The position numbers and the translations under genes are program-made. A stretch of DNA of 64,000 nt from Ottowia flava (GTDB lineage: Bacteria > Pseudomonadota > Gammaproteobacteria > Burkholderiales > Burkholderiaceae_C), in assembly GCF_042680565.1 (NCBI RefSeq), contig NZ_JBHUEJ010000044.1, positions 100,793 through 164,792 of the forward strand, written 5' to 3'. Positions 56,485-64,000 of the stretch are shown piece after piece; the first letter of the stretch is position 1; every line of letters begins with the position of its first letter. The notes under the pieces are model-generated. The model was not told the DNA's origin and searched no databases. It was given only the letters and a program-made list of their open reading frames with translations.

Positions 56485-57738
56485 TCACTGGCCCAGCTGC
56501 GGCAGGCGCGCCATCACCTGCGTCAGCAGCTGGCGGCTCTGCTGGATGACCTGGGTGCGCCAGGCCGGCGAGCTGGGGTTGAACATCTCGACGTAGTCGC
56601 GCCGGATGCGTTCGCGCTCGGCATCGCTGGCGTAGCCGTGCTGCACGCCCTGGTTTTCCAGCACGCCGATGTGCAGCGACTTGATCGCGCCCAGCGTGCC
56701 CTGGCTGTCCATGGTGCCGTACTCGAACACGCCGGGCAGGTGCGTGCCGCCAGCGCGCAAGCTGCCGATCCAGCCGCTGACGTCACCGGTGACGGTGTAG
56801 AAGTCCTGCCCCGTGCCCCAGTCGATGGCGTGGCCCTGGAACACCTGCTCCAGCCCCTGGCGCACGCGCGGGTCGGTCGGCGGGTTCAGGAACACGTGCA
56901 GGTGCCCGCGCGCGCCGTAGCCGGTGTGCAGATCGAGCGACATCGACAGCGGGTAGGCGTTGACGATGCGCCGCAGCGTGGGCGCCAGCGCTTCCAGCTG
57001 CGGCGCCAGCGCGCTGCCACCGTAGTAGATGCCGCGCGGCTCGGCGTACTGGCCCTGCAGCACCGCCTGGCGCAGCGGCGCCATGCCGTGCTGCGCCAGC
57101 ATGCCCAGTGCGCGCAGCAGGAAGAAGCGGTGCGCGGGGGCGCCGGTGTCGGCCACGTCGCGGGGGTTGATCAGCGGGTCGACCAGCGGGTAGCCGGCGT
57201 TGTCGCTCAGGTACAGCGCGGCGCTGGCGGCGGCGTTGCGGTTCAGGTCGACGTTCTGCTCGGTCACGCGGCGCTGGCGGGCAAAGCCGTAGGGGTTCAT
57301 GCCGTGCAGCAGCAGCACGCCGGTGTCGGCCAGTGCCGCGGAGGTCATGAATTCGTCCATGAACAGGCGCGTGACCGCGCTGCCGGCCGGCCCTTCCACG
57401 CCGTGCGTGCCCGACAGCAGGATCAACAGCCGCCGCGGTTCGCGCTGCGCGGGCACGTAGACGCCGTCCACCGTCAGGCCCGGCACCTGCGCGCTGGCCA
57501 CCGGGATGCGCAGCTGCTCCACCCCGCCAAAGCGCCGGGCCAGCGCGTCGGCCTTGTGCACGAAGGCTTCGCGCGCGGGCGCGTAGTCGTTGATGAAGTA
57601 GGCCAGCGCCCCGGCGTCGGGCGGCACGGCGGGGTCGGGCGCGGTGTAGCTGGCAAAGCGCCACATCGCCCAGGCCGTGACCAGGGCGAGCAGCGCCGCC
57701 AGTGTCAGCAGCGTCCGGGACAGCCATCGAAGCAGCAT
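56485..57738 (-). CDS. DUF2817 zinc carboxypeptidase-like protein
   Basis: A 417-residue M14-like metallopeptidase family protein. An N-terminal hydrophobic anchor/signal (residues about 10-26: LLTLAALLALVTAWAM) points to membrane or periplasmic location. Zinc-type motif LLSGTHGVEGPAGSAV (H and E) is followed by HGMNPYGFARQRRVTEQNVD LNRN and later LSMSLDLHTGYGARGHLHVF, which supplies the second His. Substrate unknown. Start ATG at 57738 (MLLRWLSRTLL); in-frame sequence upstream overlaps the acylphosphatase promoter. Confidence 0.85.
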   Translation of the reverse strand: MLLRWLSRTLLTLAALLALVTAWAMWRFASYTAPDPAVPPDAGALAYFINDYAPAREAFVHKADALARRFGGVEQLRIPVASAQVPGLTVDGVYVPAQREPRRLLILLSGTHGVEGPAGSAVTRLFMDEFMTSAALADTGVLLLHGMNPYGFARQRRVTEQNVDLNRNAAASAALYLSDNAGYPLVDPLINPRDVADTGAPAHRFFLLRALGMLAQHGMAPLRQAVLQGQYAEPRGIYYGGSALAPQLEALAPTLRRIVNAYPLSMSLDLHTGYGARGHLHVFLNPPTDPRVRQGLEQVFQGHAIDWGTGQDFYTVTGDVSGWIGSLRAGGTHLPGVFEYGTMDSQGTLGAIKSLHIGVLENQGVQHGYASDAERERIRRDYVEMFNPSSPAWRTQVIQQSRQLLTQVMARLPQLGQ

Positions 57739-57814
57739 GGTGCGCAGCGCCAGGTGGGGGCGCGCGGCGTGCGGTGCCGGCGCGCGGGTCAAGGTGCTGC
57801 GTATGATGCCCGAG

Positions 57815-58099
57815 ATGTCTGACACCATCGCCCGCCTGCTGCGTATCCATGGCCGCGTCCAGGGCGTGTACTACCGCGCCAGCACGGTGCAGCAGGCCGA
57901 GCGCCTGGGCGTGCACGGCTGGGTGCGCAACCGCGCCGACGGCAGCGTTGAGGCGCTGGTGCAAGGTACGCCGGACGCCGTGCAGGCGCTGATCGACTGG
58001 GCGCACCAAGGCCCGGCGCGCGCGCAGGTGGAGCGGGTCGAGGTGAGCGAGGCGCCCGCCGAGGCGGTGCCCGGCTTCACCCAGGCCGGCACGGTTTAG
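57815..58099 (+). CDS. acyP: acylphosphatase
   Basis: A 94-residue hydrolase of carboxyl-phosphate bonds. Catalytic Arg lies in GRVQGVYYRAST and catalytic Asn in GWVRNRADGSVEAL; both motifs are intact. MSDTIARLLRIHGRV at 57815 is the expected start; two further ATGs just upstream (57803, 57806) are possible but add nothing conserved. Divergent from the DUF2817 gene. Confidence 0.93.
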   Translation: MSDTIARLLRIHGRVQGVYYRASTVQQAERLGVHGWVRNRADGSVEALVQGTPDAVQALIDWAHQGPARAQVERVEVSEAPAEAVPGFTQAGTV

Positions 58100-58227
58100 A
58101 GCAGCCCCCAACGATCGGGAGGCGAACGAAGCCCTGACACGCGCGCGGGCATCGTCTGCGGGGGCGGCAAAACGGGCGGCGGCGCCCAAGAATGTGGTTT
58201 TGGCACACCGGCACGGAGGCCAACGCC

Positions 58228-58677
58228 ATGTCCGACACCGCATCCGTTCACCTGCACCGCGTGCTCAGCGCGCCGCCCGAGCGCGTTTACCGCGCCTTCC
58301 TGTCGCCCGAGGCCTGGGCCAAGTGGCTGCCGCCGCACGGCTTCACTGGCCAGGTGCAGGAGATGGCCGCCGAGGTCGGTGGCCGCTACCACATGAGCTT
58401 CACCAACCTCACCACCGGCCACAGCCACGGCTTTGGTGGCGAGTACCTGGAGCTGGTGCCCGAGCAGCGCCTGCGCTACACCGCGCGCTTTGATGACGCC
58501 AACCTGCCCGGGCAGATGCAGACCACGGTGACGCTGGCCAAGGTGTCGGTCGGCACCGACGTGCGCATCGTGCAGGAAGGCATACCCAGCGTGATCCCGA
58601 TCGAGGCCTGCTACCTCGGTTGGCAGCAGTCGCTGCAGCTGTTGGCGCTGCTGGTGGAGCCGGAAATTCGCGAGTAG
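58228..58677 (+). CDS. SRPBCC (AHSA1-like) domain protein
   Basis: A 149-residue START-like fold protein of the AHSA1 group: HRVLSAPPERVYRAFLSPEA WAKWLPPHGFTG, then GGRYHMSF, EYLELVPEQRLRYTARF and a C-terminal helix GWQQSLQLLALLVEPE. Ligand unknown; such proteins often bind hydrophobic molecules or act in stress. Start ATG at 58228; a longer frame starts at 58192. Confidence 0.9.
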   Translation: MSDTASVHLHRVLSAPPERVYRAFLSPEAWAKWLPPHGFTGQVQEMAAEVGGRYHMSFTNLTTGHSHGFGGEYLELVPEQRLRYTARFDDANLPGQMQTTVTLAKVSVGTDVRIVQEGIPSVIPIEACYLGWQQSLQLLALLVEPEIRE

Positions 58678-58750
58678 CGCCGCTGCTAAGGGCCAGCGAC
58701 CCCAGGCCCGCGGCGCGACCGTCACGCGGGGGAGAGCACTGATTGATAAA

Positions 58751-58808
58751 GAAATCGGCCGTCGGCCGTACGGCTGCCTGCGCAAGCAGCTATTGAATCG
58801 ATAGTATA
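58751..58808 (+). repeat. family I interspersed repeat
   Basis: GAAATCGGCCGTCGGCCGTA-CGGCTGCCTGCGCAAGCAGC-TATTGAATCGATAGTATA. Complete copy in the convergent gap between the SRPBCC gene and nnrU. Confidence 0.9.
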
Positions 58809-58846
58809 TTGGGCTGCGCGCGGTCGTAGCCAGGACCGCTTTGGCC

Positions 58847-59434
58847 TTACAGCGTGCGCCCCAGCGGCGCCACGCCAATCCAGGCCGCGTGCAGCCAGAA
58901 GGCGAACACCGCCCACGCCACCGCGCCCACCACCACGGCGATCAGCGTGCCGGCCAGCGTGCCCGGCGCGTACACGGTGCCCAGCGCGCGGTCGCGCTGG
59001 CGCGCGGCGCGAAAGTCCAGCACCGCCCACAGCAGGAAGGCGCCAAAGAGCACCATGTCGGCCAGCTTGCCCGTGGCCAGCAGGTGGCCAAAGGCCCACA
59101 GCTTCACGCCCAGCACCATCGGGTGGTGCAGCTTGGCGCGGATCTGGTTGCGCGGCACGTAGGCGGCCGCCAGGAAGACGAAGGCCACCAGGGTGAACAG
59201 CGAATTCAGGTGCTTCATCATCACCGGCGGCGACCACACCACCACCGGCTGCTGCCGCGCCAGGCCGTAGCCCCAGACGATCAGCCCGAAGCCGATCAAC
59301 GACACCACCGAATACGCCGCCTTCCAGCCCTTGTCGCCCAGGCTGGCGATGGTGCGCGTGCGCCAGCCGTCGGCAAAGATGCGCACCGAATGCGCGCCCA
59401 GGAACAGCACGAGGCCAAGAATGAGTACGGTCAT
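58847..59434 (-). CDS. nnrU: NnrU-family membrane protein
   Basis: A 195-residue inner-membrane protein with about five helices. Signatures of the NnrU family are GAHSVRIFADGWR, NQIRAKLHHPMVLGVKLWAF and HLLATGKLADMVLFGAFLLW. NnrU is associated with nitrite/NO reduction or heme/terpenoid steps in other bacteria; no denitrification genes are nearby. Start ATG at 59434. Confidence 0.92.
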   Translation of the reverse strand: MTVLILGLVLFLGAHSVRIFADGWRTRTIASLGDKGWKAAYSVVSLIGFGLIVWGYGLARQQPVVVWSPPVMMKHLNSLFTLVAFVFLAAAYVPRNQIRAKLHHPMVLGVKLWAFGHLLATGKLADMVLFGAFLLWAVLDFRAARQRDRALGTVYAPGTLAGTLIAVVVGAVAWAVFAFWLHAAWIGVAPLGRTL

Positions 59435-59496
59435 GTGGGGCTGGGCTGCGTCGGGGTGGCAGCCTGATCGAGGGAGGTGAGCCGATTATGGGCGGA

Positions 59497-59745
59497 TCAC
59501 GCGCCTGAGGGCGTGTTCGCGCGCGCGTAATGGGCCAGCAGCCCACAGCTGGGACAACGCCAGCTTTCCACCGGCAGGCGCAAGCGCCCGTCGAGCGCCA
59601 GGCCCTGCCAGAAACTGGGGGCCGGCGCTCCCTCGATCCATTCGGCCACGCGGCCCTGATCGTTGTAGCCGCGGTCCAGCAGGAAGCCGCTTTGCATGGG
59701 TACCTGGCAGGCCGTGCAGGCGGGTGGCACAGGCGGTGCACTCAT
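59497..59745 (-). CDS. small zinc-ribbon protein (DUF6487-like)
   Basis: An 82-residue protein with two Cys pairs, PACTACQVPMQSGFL and WRCPSCGLLAHYA, forming a likely zinc ribbon around a short beta domain (YNDQGRVAEWIEG, LPVESW). The Cx2C-x2-M-x2-G pattern resembles DUF6487. Its start overlaps the upstream lipoprotein stop by ATGA, so they are co-translated. Confidence 0.75.
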   Translation of the reverse strand: MSAPPVPPACTACQVPMQSGFLLDRGYNDQGRVAEWIEGAPAPSFWQGLALDGRLRLPVESWRCPSCGLLAHYARANTPSGA

Positions 59746-60578
59746 GGGGCCGACGCGCGCCGTTGCGCTTGCAGCCTCCGCTGGAAGGCGCCGAGCGCGG
59801 CCGAGCCGGCGCCGATTTCCAGATCCGGCTCTCCGTTGGCGCGCAGCCGCGTGGCGGCCACCGGCACGGCGGCGTGCTCCAGCAGATCGTCGGCACTGGC
59901 GCTGGGGGCGCCTTGCGCGGGCGCCAGCAGCGGATAGATGTTGAAGCGCACCCAGCGCTGGCCGGCGGTCGCATCGGGGCCGGGCAGCGCTGCTGTCGGC
60001 TGGGCTACGCCCGCCCCACGTGCTGCGCTGCGCAACAGCTGGAGCACCAGGTCGCGGTGCGCGGCCTCGTCGCCAGAGGTCGCGCGCAGCCCGGACTGCA
60101 GAGCGCCGACCAGGTAGCCCAGTGCGACCGCGTGCGTGTAGGCAGGTGTGCCGTCGTCGGCCAACGGGCCATCCGAGAAATGCCGGACCGCGTCTTCGCG
60201 CAGGTCGGCGCCCAGCGCCAGCTGCGCCAGCACGCGGGCCATCGGGTCGACGTTGCGGCTTTTCCAGTGGGCCCGGGCCCAGTGCGCCAGTGCGTGGGCC
60301 TGGGTGGGGTCCGACGACTGTGCCAGCGCCAGCACGGCGTGCGGCGCGTCAGTGTTCAGCGCGGCGGCCAAGGCGGGATCGGTGGGCGTGTCGTTAGGTT
60401 GCATCGGTGTCGGGTGGGCAGCGGCCGGCGCGCCCGAAGCGGGCGTTGCGATGACCGCACTGGCACCGGCCTCGCCCGCGCCTTGGTCCGAGCAGGCCGC
60501 CAGGCCCGTCAGAGCCAGCAGCGTGGTTGCCAGACCCAGTTCGCGAAAGTGCCGGCCGAGCGCCGCGCAAAAAGCCAT
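59742..60578 (-). CDS. lipoprotein of unknown function
   Basis: A 278-residue protein with a lipoprotein signal peptide (ELGLATTLLALTGLAAC, lipobox LAAC at about residue 32). An Ala/Pro-rich linker is followed by an all-helical region that looks like short helical repeats (DAPHAVLALAQSSDPTQAHA, HWARAHWKSRNVDPMARVLA, YLVGALQSGLRATSG). No family recognised; the helical-repeat form suggests protein contacts at the membrane. Start ATG at 60578. Confidence 0.7.
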   Translation of the reverse strand: MAFCAALGRHFRELGLATTLLALTGLAACSDQGAGEAGASAVIATPASGAPAAAHPTPMQPNDTPTDPALAAALNTDAPHAVLALAQSSDPTQAHALAHWARAHWKSRNVDPMARVLAQLALGADLREDAVRHFSDGPLADDGTPAYTHAVALGYLVGALQSGLRATSGDEAAHRDLVLQLLRSAARGAGVAQPTAALPGPDATAGQRWVRFNIYPLLAPAQGAPSASADDLLEHAAVPVAATRLRANGEPDLEIGAGSAALGAFQRRLQAQRRASAP

Positions 60579-60682
60579 CGGCGTGACCGTAGCACAGCCA
60601 GCGTTCAAGGTCGTGACATTCGACGTCGCAGCGCGCCGCCGTCGCCCGAGGCCACGGCGCGGCCCCGGGGCACTGGCTGGTA

Positions 60683-62827
60683 TCAGGGCTTGGCCTTGTT
60701 GGCCACGAGGTTCCACGTGTCCTCGAAGGCAGAGCGCGACGCGCTGCCGTTGGCCACTTCACGGTCGACTTCGCCATTGGGACGCACTTCGCCGGCCGTA
60801 ACCGGTTGCATTGCCCAGAACATCTTGTCTTCTGCCCCGAGTTGCGACGAGATGGCTTGCTCGTACGCCAACTTGACCGCAAAGCCCGTCCACTCCTTGA
60901 GCACCGAGGCACCCATGCCCACCGGCCGTGGCGAGACCTTGTCGATGATCGACAGGCCGCTCTTGATCACTGCGTTGGTCAGCTCGGCCTGCTTGGCCGC
61001 GTCGCTGGAGATGGAGCGCGTGGCGGCGTTCATGGCCCCAGCGAAGTAGCCAAGTCGCTCGGCGTTGATGTAGCGGTCCGTGCCGTCGGGCGCCTTGGTG
61101 GTGGCGCCGAAGTTCTGGATTGGGTCGCCCTTCAGGTCGTTGCCGAGGGACAGGCGCGCCTGCACCGCGCCCAGCTGGTCGAACTCGCTCGCGTTCAGGG
61201 CCGACTTGGCGTAGGTGGCCAGCGCCGAGCCATCGCGTGTCTCGGCATTGGAGGCCAGCTCGCCCACCACGCCGTTGACATCGCTCATCAGCAGGCTGTG
61301 CATGCCGGCCCGCATGGCGGCGGTGTCGGCCAGCACCGGGGCGAAAAGGTTGCCGGACTCGGCGTCCTTCAGCACGTTCGCGCCTGCGGCGAACACGCGG
61401 GCTTTCAGGTCGGCGTTATCGGTCTTGCCTGCCACCTCCATCAGCCGCTGGAAGGTGGCGGTGTCGTAGTGGCTCGACACCGAGGAGCCGCCCATCGACG
61501 AGGTGGTGATCATCGTCGGGTCGGCAGCGGCGTTGACCACGGCATTGAGTTGCTCCGACGTGAGCGATTCCAGGGCGTTGCGCGCAGCGGTGGGGCTGTT
61601 GCCCATCGTGGCTATCACCTCCGCCACGGCGCGCGCCTGCGGGTCGGACATTTGTGTCATCGTGGTGCCGAACGAGCTGCCGGTGACCCGCGCCTGATCC
61701 GTCAGCGCGCCATTGGCACTCAAGGCCTTGATGTATTCCTGCTTGGTGTTGGTGGACGCGTGGCGACCCACCGCTGCGCCCAGCGCCGCGACATCGTCGG
61801 ACGAGTCGAGCTTGCCCAGCCCCATGCCTTGCTGGGTGTTGTCGAAGGCCGTGGTCAACCGCGCCAACTGCGCGCCGTCGAGCTGCCTGGCCATGGTGTC
61901 GAAAAACGCGGTCTTTTCCTCTTTATTGAGGCCGCCACCGACCCAGCTGCCATCGTTGACCTCGTTGGCCAGATGCCGCAACTCGTCGTCCGACAGCGTG
62001 TTCACCACCGCGTTCGCTTCCGCACGGGGCAGGCCGGAGATGGTGTTTTGAACGGACTTGACGTCATCTGCGCCCACGGGATTGAGAAAGCCGGAGCGCA
62101 TGCGCTCGCGAATATCCGAGACCGCCCGGTCGACCCGAGCCGGGTCGACGGAGGGAGCGGGTGCACCGCCGGGTGCCTGCGGCCCCTGACCGGGCGCGTG
62201 TGGCCCCATCGTCGGCGGGACTGGAAAGACGGGCGGGCCCTGAGGTGGAACGGTGGGCGGTACCGGCGTGGGCGCAGGTGCTGGTGTGGGCGCAGGTGCT
62301 GGTGTGGGCGCAGGTGCTGGTGTGGGCGCAGGTGCTGGTGTGGGCGCAGGTGCTGGTGTGGGCGCAGGTGCTGGCGTGGGCGCAGGTGCTGGCGTGGGCG
62401 CAGGCGCTGGCGTGGGTGTAGGCGCCGGTGTGGGTGTAGGCGCCGGTGTGGGTGTAGGCGCCGGTGCTTGAGGGGCCGAGGGGAGTCGAATCTGGTCGCC
62501 CTGGAAGATGGCATCGGCATCCCAGGTACCTGGCTGGCCACGCCCGAAGTCGATGCCGTTGCCCACGCTGTTGGGGTCAAACTGAGGATTGGCGTCCAGC
62601 AGCTGCTGCAAGGTCACGCCATGTCGGCGTGCGATGTCACTGAGCGTGTCGCCGTCTTGCACGGTGTACTGTTGCTCGTAACCGGGCGTGGCAGACGGGA
62701 TGGTCATCCCATTGTTTGGCGCCTGTGGCGCGCCATGGGGCGACCTGGCGGGTGGAGCGCCTGGCCCCACCTGTGGTGGCGCACTGACTGGCGGCGGGGA
62801 TTGGGTGGGCTGAACGGGACCAGACAC
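60683..62827 (-). CDS. LysM protein with Pro-rich minisatellite linker and large helical domain
   Basis: A 714-residue protein. It starts (GTG 62827, AGGAG 9 bases upstream) with a Pro-rich segment and no signal peptide. LysM domain is about residues 53-118 (YTVQDGDTLSDIARRHGVTL QQLLDANPQFDP). The linker (about 121-187) has eleven hexapeptides of the APAPTP/APTPTP type encoded by an 18-bp tandem repeat. The C-terminal about 480 residues are helical, with QNTISGLPRAEANAVVNTLS, LNKEEKTAFFDTMARQLDGA and MTQMSDPQARAVAEVIATMG, suggesting repeated helical modules. LysM implies peptidoglycan contact, so export by a non-Sec route or a lytic/contact-dependent system is possible. Not recognised beyond LysM. 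Confidence 0.8.
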   Translation of the reverse strand: MSGPVQPTQSPPPVSAPPQVGPGAPPARSPHGAPQAPNNGMTIPSATPGYEQQYTVQDGDTLSDIARRHGVTLQQLLDANPQFDPNSVGNGIDFGRGQPGTWDADAIFQGDQIRLPSAPQAPAPTPTPAPTPTPAPTPTPAPAPTPAPAPTPAPAPTPAPAPTPAPAPTPAPAPTPAPAPTPAPAPTPVPPTVPPQGPPVFPVPPTMGPHAPGQGPQAPGGAPAPSVDPARVDRAVSDIRERMRSGFLNPVGADDVKSVQNTISGLPRAEANAVVNTLSDDELRHLANEVNDGSWVGGGLNKEEKTAFFDTMARQLDGAQLARLTTAFDNTQQGMGLGKLDSSDDVAALGAAVGRHASTNTKQEYIKALSANGALTDQARVTGSSFGTTMTQMSDPQARAVAEVIATMGNSPTAARNALESLTSEQLNAVVNAAADPTMITTSSMGGSSVSSHYDTATFQRLMEVAGKTDNADLKARVFAAGANVLKDAESGNLFAPVLADTAAMRAGMHSLLMSDVNGVVGELASNAETRDGSALATYAKSALNASEFDQLGAVQARLSLGNDLKGDPIQNFGATTKAPDGTDRYINAERLGYFAGAMNAATRSISSDAAKQAELTNAVIKSGLSIIDKVSPRPVGMGASVLKEWTGFAVKLAYEQAISSQLGAEDKMFWAMQPVTAGEVRPNGEVDREVANGSASRSAFEDTWNLVANKAKP
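62268..62465. repeat. 18-bp minisatellite, 11 units
   Basis: Eleven uninterrupted 18-bp units (plus strand GTGGGCGCAGGTGCTGGT with drift to GTGGGTGTAGGCGCCGGT at the right end). The units are in frame with the LysM gene and encode the Ala-Pro-Thr-Pro linker. The graded divergence along the array suggests expansion from one side. Confidence 0.95.
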
Positions 62828-62980
62828 GATGCAAAACTCCTGAGGGGTGGTGCGCCGTGTGGGCGCCTTCGCCAGGCCACGCAATGCAACCCGGAACACG
62901 GCAAACTCTAGGGAGGGAGAGGTGTCCTGAAAAGTCGTGCCGTTCCCATTGGGAAGACTACCTAGTCATATTTTTGTCAT

Positions 62981-63937
62981 ATGTCAACTGCGGATATTCC
63001 CCATTTTTCGGGGGCCATGGTCTCATTGATCGGTGCCCCGACCGATGTGGGCGCCGGCGAGCGCGGCGCCAGCATGGGCCCGGAAGCGCTGCGCGTGGCC
63101 GGCATCACCGAAGCCCTGCGCGCGCAAGGCGTTCAGGTCCACGACGCGGGGAATGTGAGTGGACCGCCCAACCCCTGGCAGCCGCCTGTCGACGGCTTTC
63201 GCCACCTGCCCGAAGTCGTGGCCTGGAACCGCGCCGTGCACACCGCCGTGCTGGCAGAGCTGCAGGCAGGCCGCCTGCCCGTGCTGATGGGCGGCGACCA
63301 CTGCCTGGCCATGGGCAGCATCAGCGCGGTGGCGCGTCACTGCGCGGACCGCGGCGCGCCGCTGCGCGTGCTGTGGTTCGACGCGCACGCCGACTTCAAC
63401 ACCGCCGCGCTCACCCCCAGCGGCAACCTGCACGGCATGCCGGTGGCCAGCCTGTGCGGCGACGGGCCGTCTGAACTGGTCGCGCTCGGCGGCTTTTCCG
63501 CCGCGCACCCCGCGCTGCGCCCGCAGGACCTGCGCCAGATCGGCATCCGCAGCGTGGATGCGGGCGAAAAGCAGCTGGTGCATGCGGCGGGCATCGAGGT
63601 GTTCGACATGCGCTACATCGACGAACACGGCATGCGTGCCACCATGGACCGCGCCCTGGCCGGCATGGCGCCGGGCACGCACCTGCACGTCAGCCTGGAT
63701 GTGGACTTTCTCGACCCCGAGATCGCCCCCGGCGTCGCCACCACCATCCGCGGCGGTCCCACCTACCGCGAAGCGCAGCTGTGCATGGAAATGGTGGCCG
63801 ACACCGGCCGCATGTCGTCGCTCGACATCGTCGAAATCAACCCCGCCTTCGACACCCACAACCGCACGGCCGAACTGGCGGTGGATCTGGTGGAAAGCCT
63901 GTTCGGCAAGAGCACGCTGATGCGGGTGCGGCGCTAG
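62981..63937 (+). CDS. rocF: arginase
   Basis: Binuclear manganese hydrolase of 318 residues converting arginine to ornithine and urea. Metal-site motifs are GGDHCLAMGS, WFDAHADFNTAALTPSGNLH G and SLDVDFLDPEIAPG; the C-terminus has EINPAFDTHNRTAELAVDLV. The GNLHGMP spacing favours arginase over agmatinase. Start ATG at 62981 lies in an AT-rich promoter-like stretch, divergent from the LysM gene. Positions 63938-64000 hold no gene seen. Confidence 0.95.
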   Translation: MSTADIPHFSGAMVSLIGAPTDVGAGERGASMGPEALRVAGITEALRAQGVQVHDAGNVSGPPNPWQPPVDGFRHLPEVVAWNRAVHTAVLAELQAGRLPVLMGGDHCLAMGSISAVARHCADRGAPLRVLWFDAHADFNTAALTPSGNLHGMPVASLCGDGPSELVALGGFSAAHPALRPQDLRQIGIRSVDAGEKQLVHAAGIEVFDMRYIDEHGMRATMDRALAGMAPGTHLHVSLDVDFLDPEIAPGVATTIRGGPTYREAQLCMEMVADTGRMSSLDIVEINPAFDTHNRTAELAVDLVESLFGKSTLMRVRR

Positions 63938-64000
63938 GTGTAGTTTCTCAACACGTTGTTCCCGTCGAATGCGAGTCGCGTGATGGGAGGCAGGTGTTCG

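Noticed and set aside
62268..62465. Tandem repeats as a CRISPR array
   Set aside because: 18-bp units are contiguous with no spacers, encode an Ala-Pro-Thr-Pro linker in frame, and no cas gene is present.
60806..62911. 701-codon plus-strand ORF and a GVGAGAGV collagen-like ORF (62253-62471)
   Set aside because: Both are shadows of the LysM gene. The collagen-like repeat is only the minisatellite read on the wrong strand.
1..64000. Prophage, integrative element or insertion sequence
   Set aside because: No integrase, transposase, phage structural gene or terminal inverted-repeat pair was recognised. The acquired-looking genes (956, 30915, 41012) are single.
1..64000. tRNA, rRNA and tmRNA genes
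   Set aside because: The intergenic spaces were read for cloverleaf-like arms with CCA ends or TTCGA loops; none was convincing.

Overview
The window is a high-GC (clearly GC-rich throughout), densely coded stretch of a betaproteobacterial chromosome. The gene content and order (mnmG-rsmG-lysE-parA-...-parB, a FrmR formaldehyde operon, a CueR copper cluster, minCDE, NnrU, many short interspersed repeats of one family) point to Burkholderiales, most likely Comamonadaceae; this placement is an inference, not a database result. No rRNA, tRNA, integrase, transposase or CRISPR array was seen, so this is chromosomal backbone with a few inserted AT-richer genes.

Layout. 1-6.7 kb: end of a D-lactate dehydrogenase gene, an AT-rich orphan with a HEPN-type RNFIAH motif, a DUF1801 protein, a queuosine-precursor transporter, and an alkylation-repair pair (Ada/AlkA fusion plus Ogt) followed by an EamA exporter. 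7-9.6 kb: a secreted 843-residue protein built of about twenty 23-residue repeats with a C-terminal peptidoglycan-binding domain. 9.9-17.3 kb (minus strand): the chromosome-partition locus, mnmG, rsmG, a LysE exporter, parA, a small hydrolase, an MreB-like half protein, a small membrane protein and parB, mostly joined by 1-4 bp overlaps, with three parS-like sites inside mnmG and rsmG. 17.5-25.8 kb: glutamate dehydrogenase, a decayed gene, metal exporter, GST, solute-binding protein, MFS exporter, Old Yellow Enzyme. 26-27 kb: a glycine-rich protein with an IPTL-CTERM tail. 27-30.5 kb: formaldehyde detoxification (frmR, frmA, fghA) and a hemerythrin protein. 31-36 kb: acyltransferase, copper efflux (copA, copZ, cueR) with two MerR-type 19-bp-spacer promoters, and a Spy-like periplasmic protein. 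36-40 kb: membrane proteins, two perfect DnaA boxes, minC, minD, minE.

40-52 kb is the most interesting part. A CreB/CreC two-component pair (split by an inserted lipoprotein gene) is followed by creD on the minus strand and, divergently, by a gene set headed by three TTCAC direct repeats with the 11-bp spacing of a CreB 'cre tag'. That gene set encodes a VIT-VWA protein with a PEP-CTERM tail, a dedicated exosortase, an EpsI-like protein and a GT51 peptidoglycan glycosyltransferase. It looks like a two-component-controlled, single-substrate exosortase system, analogous in architecture to the known marine proteobacterial dedicated sortase system but using exosortase chemistry.

52-64 kb: small secreted and membrane proteins, a second-type IF-1, DAHP synthase, ferredoxin, a DUF2817 peptidase, acylphosphatase, an SRPBCC protein, NnrU, a lipoprotein, a large LysM protein with a proline-rich minisatellite, and arginase.

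Across the whole window about 25 copies of one 50-60 bp imperfect repeat (called family I here) occur between genes on both strands, and four copies are read in frame inside conserved genes (parB, an MFS exporter, copA, creB). A second, about 130-bp repeat (family II) occurs three times, two of them bracketing minDE.
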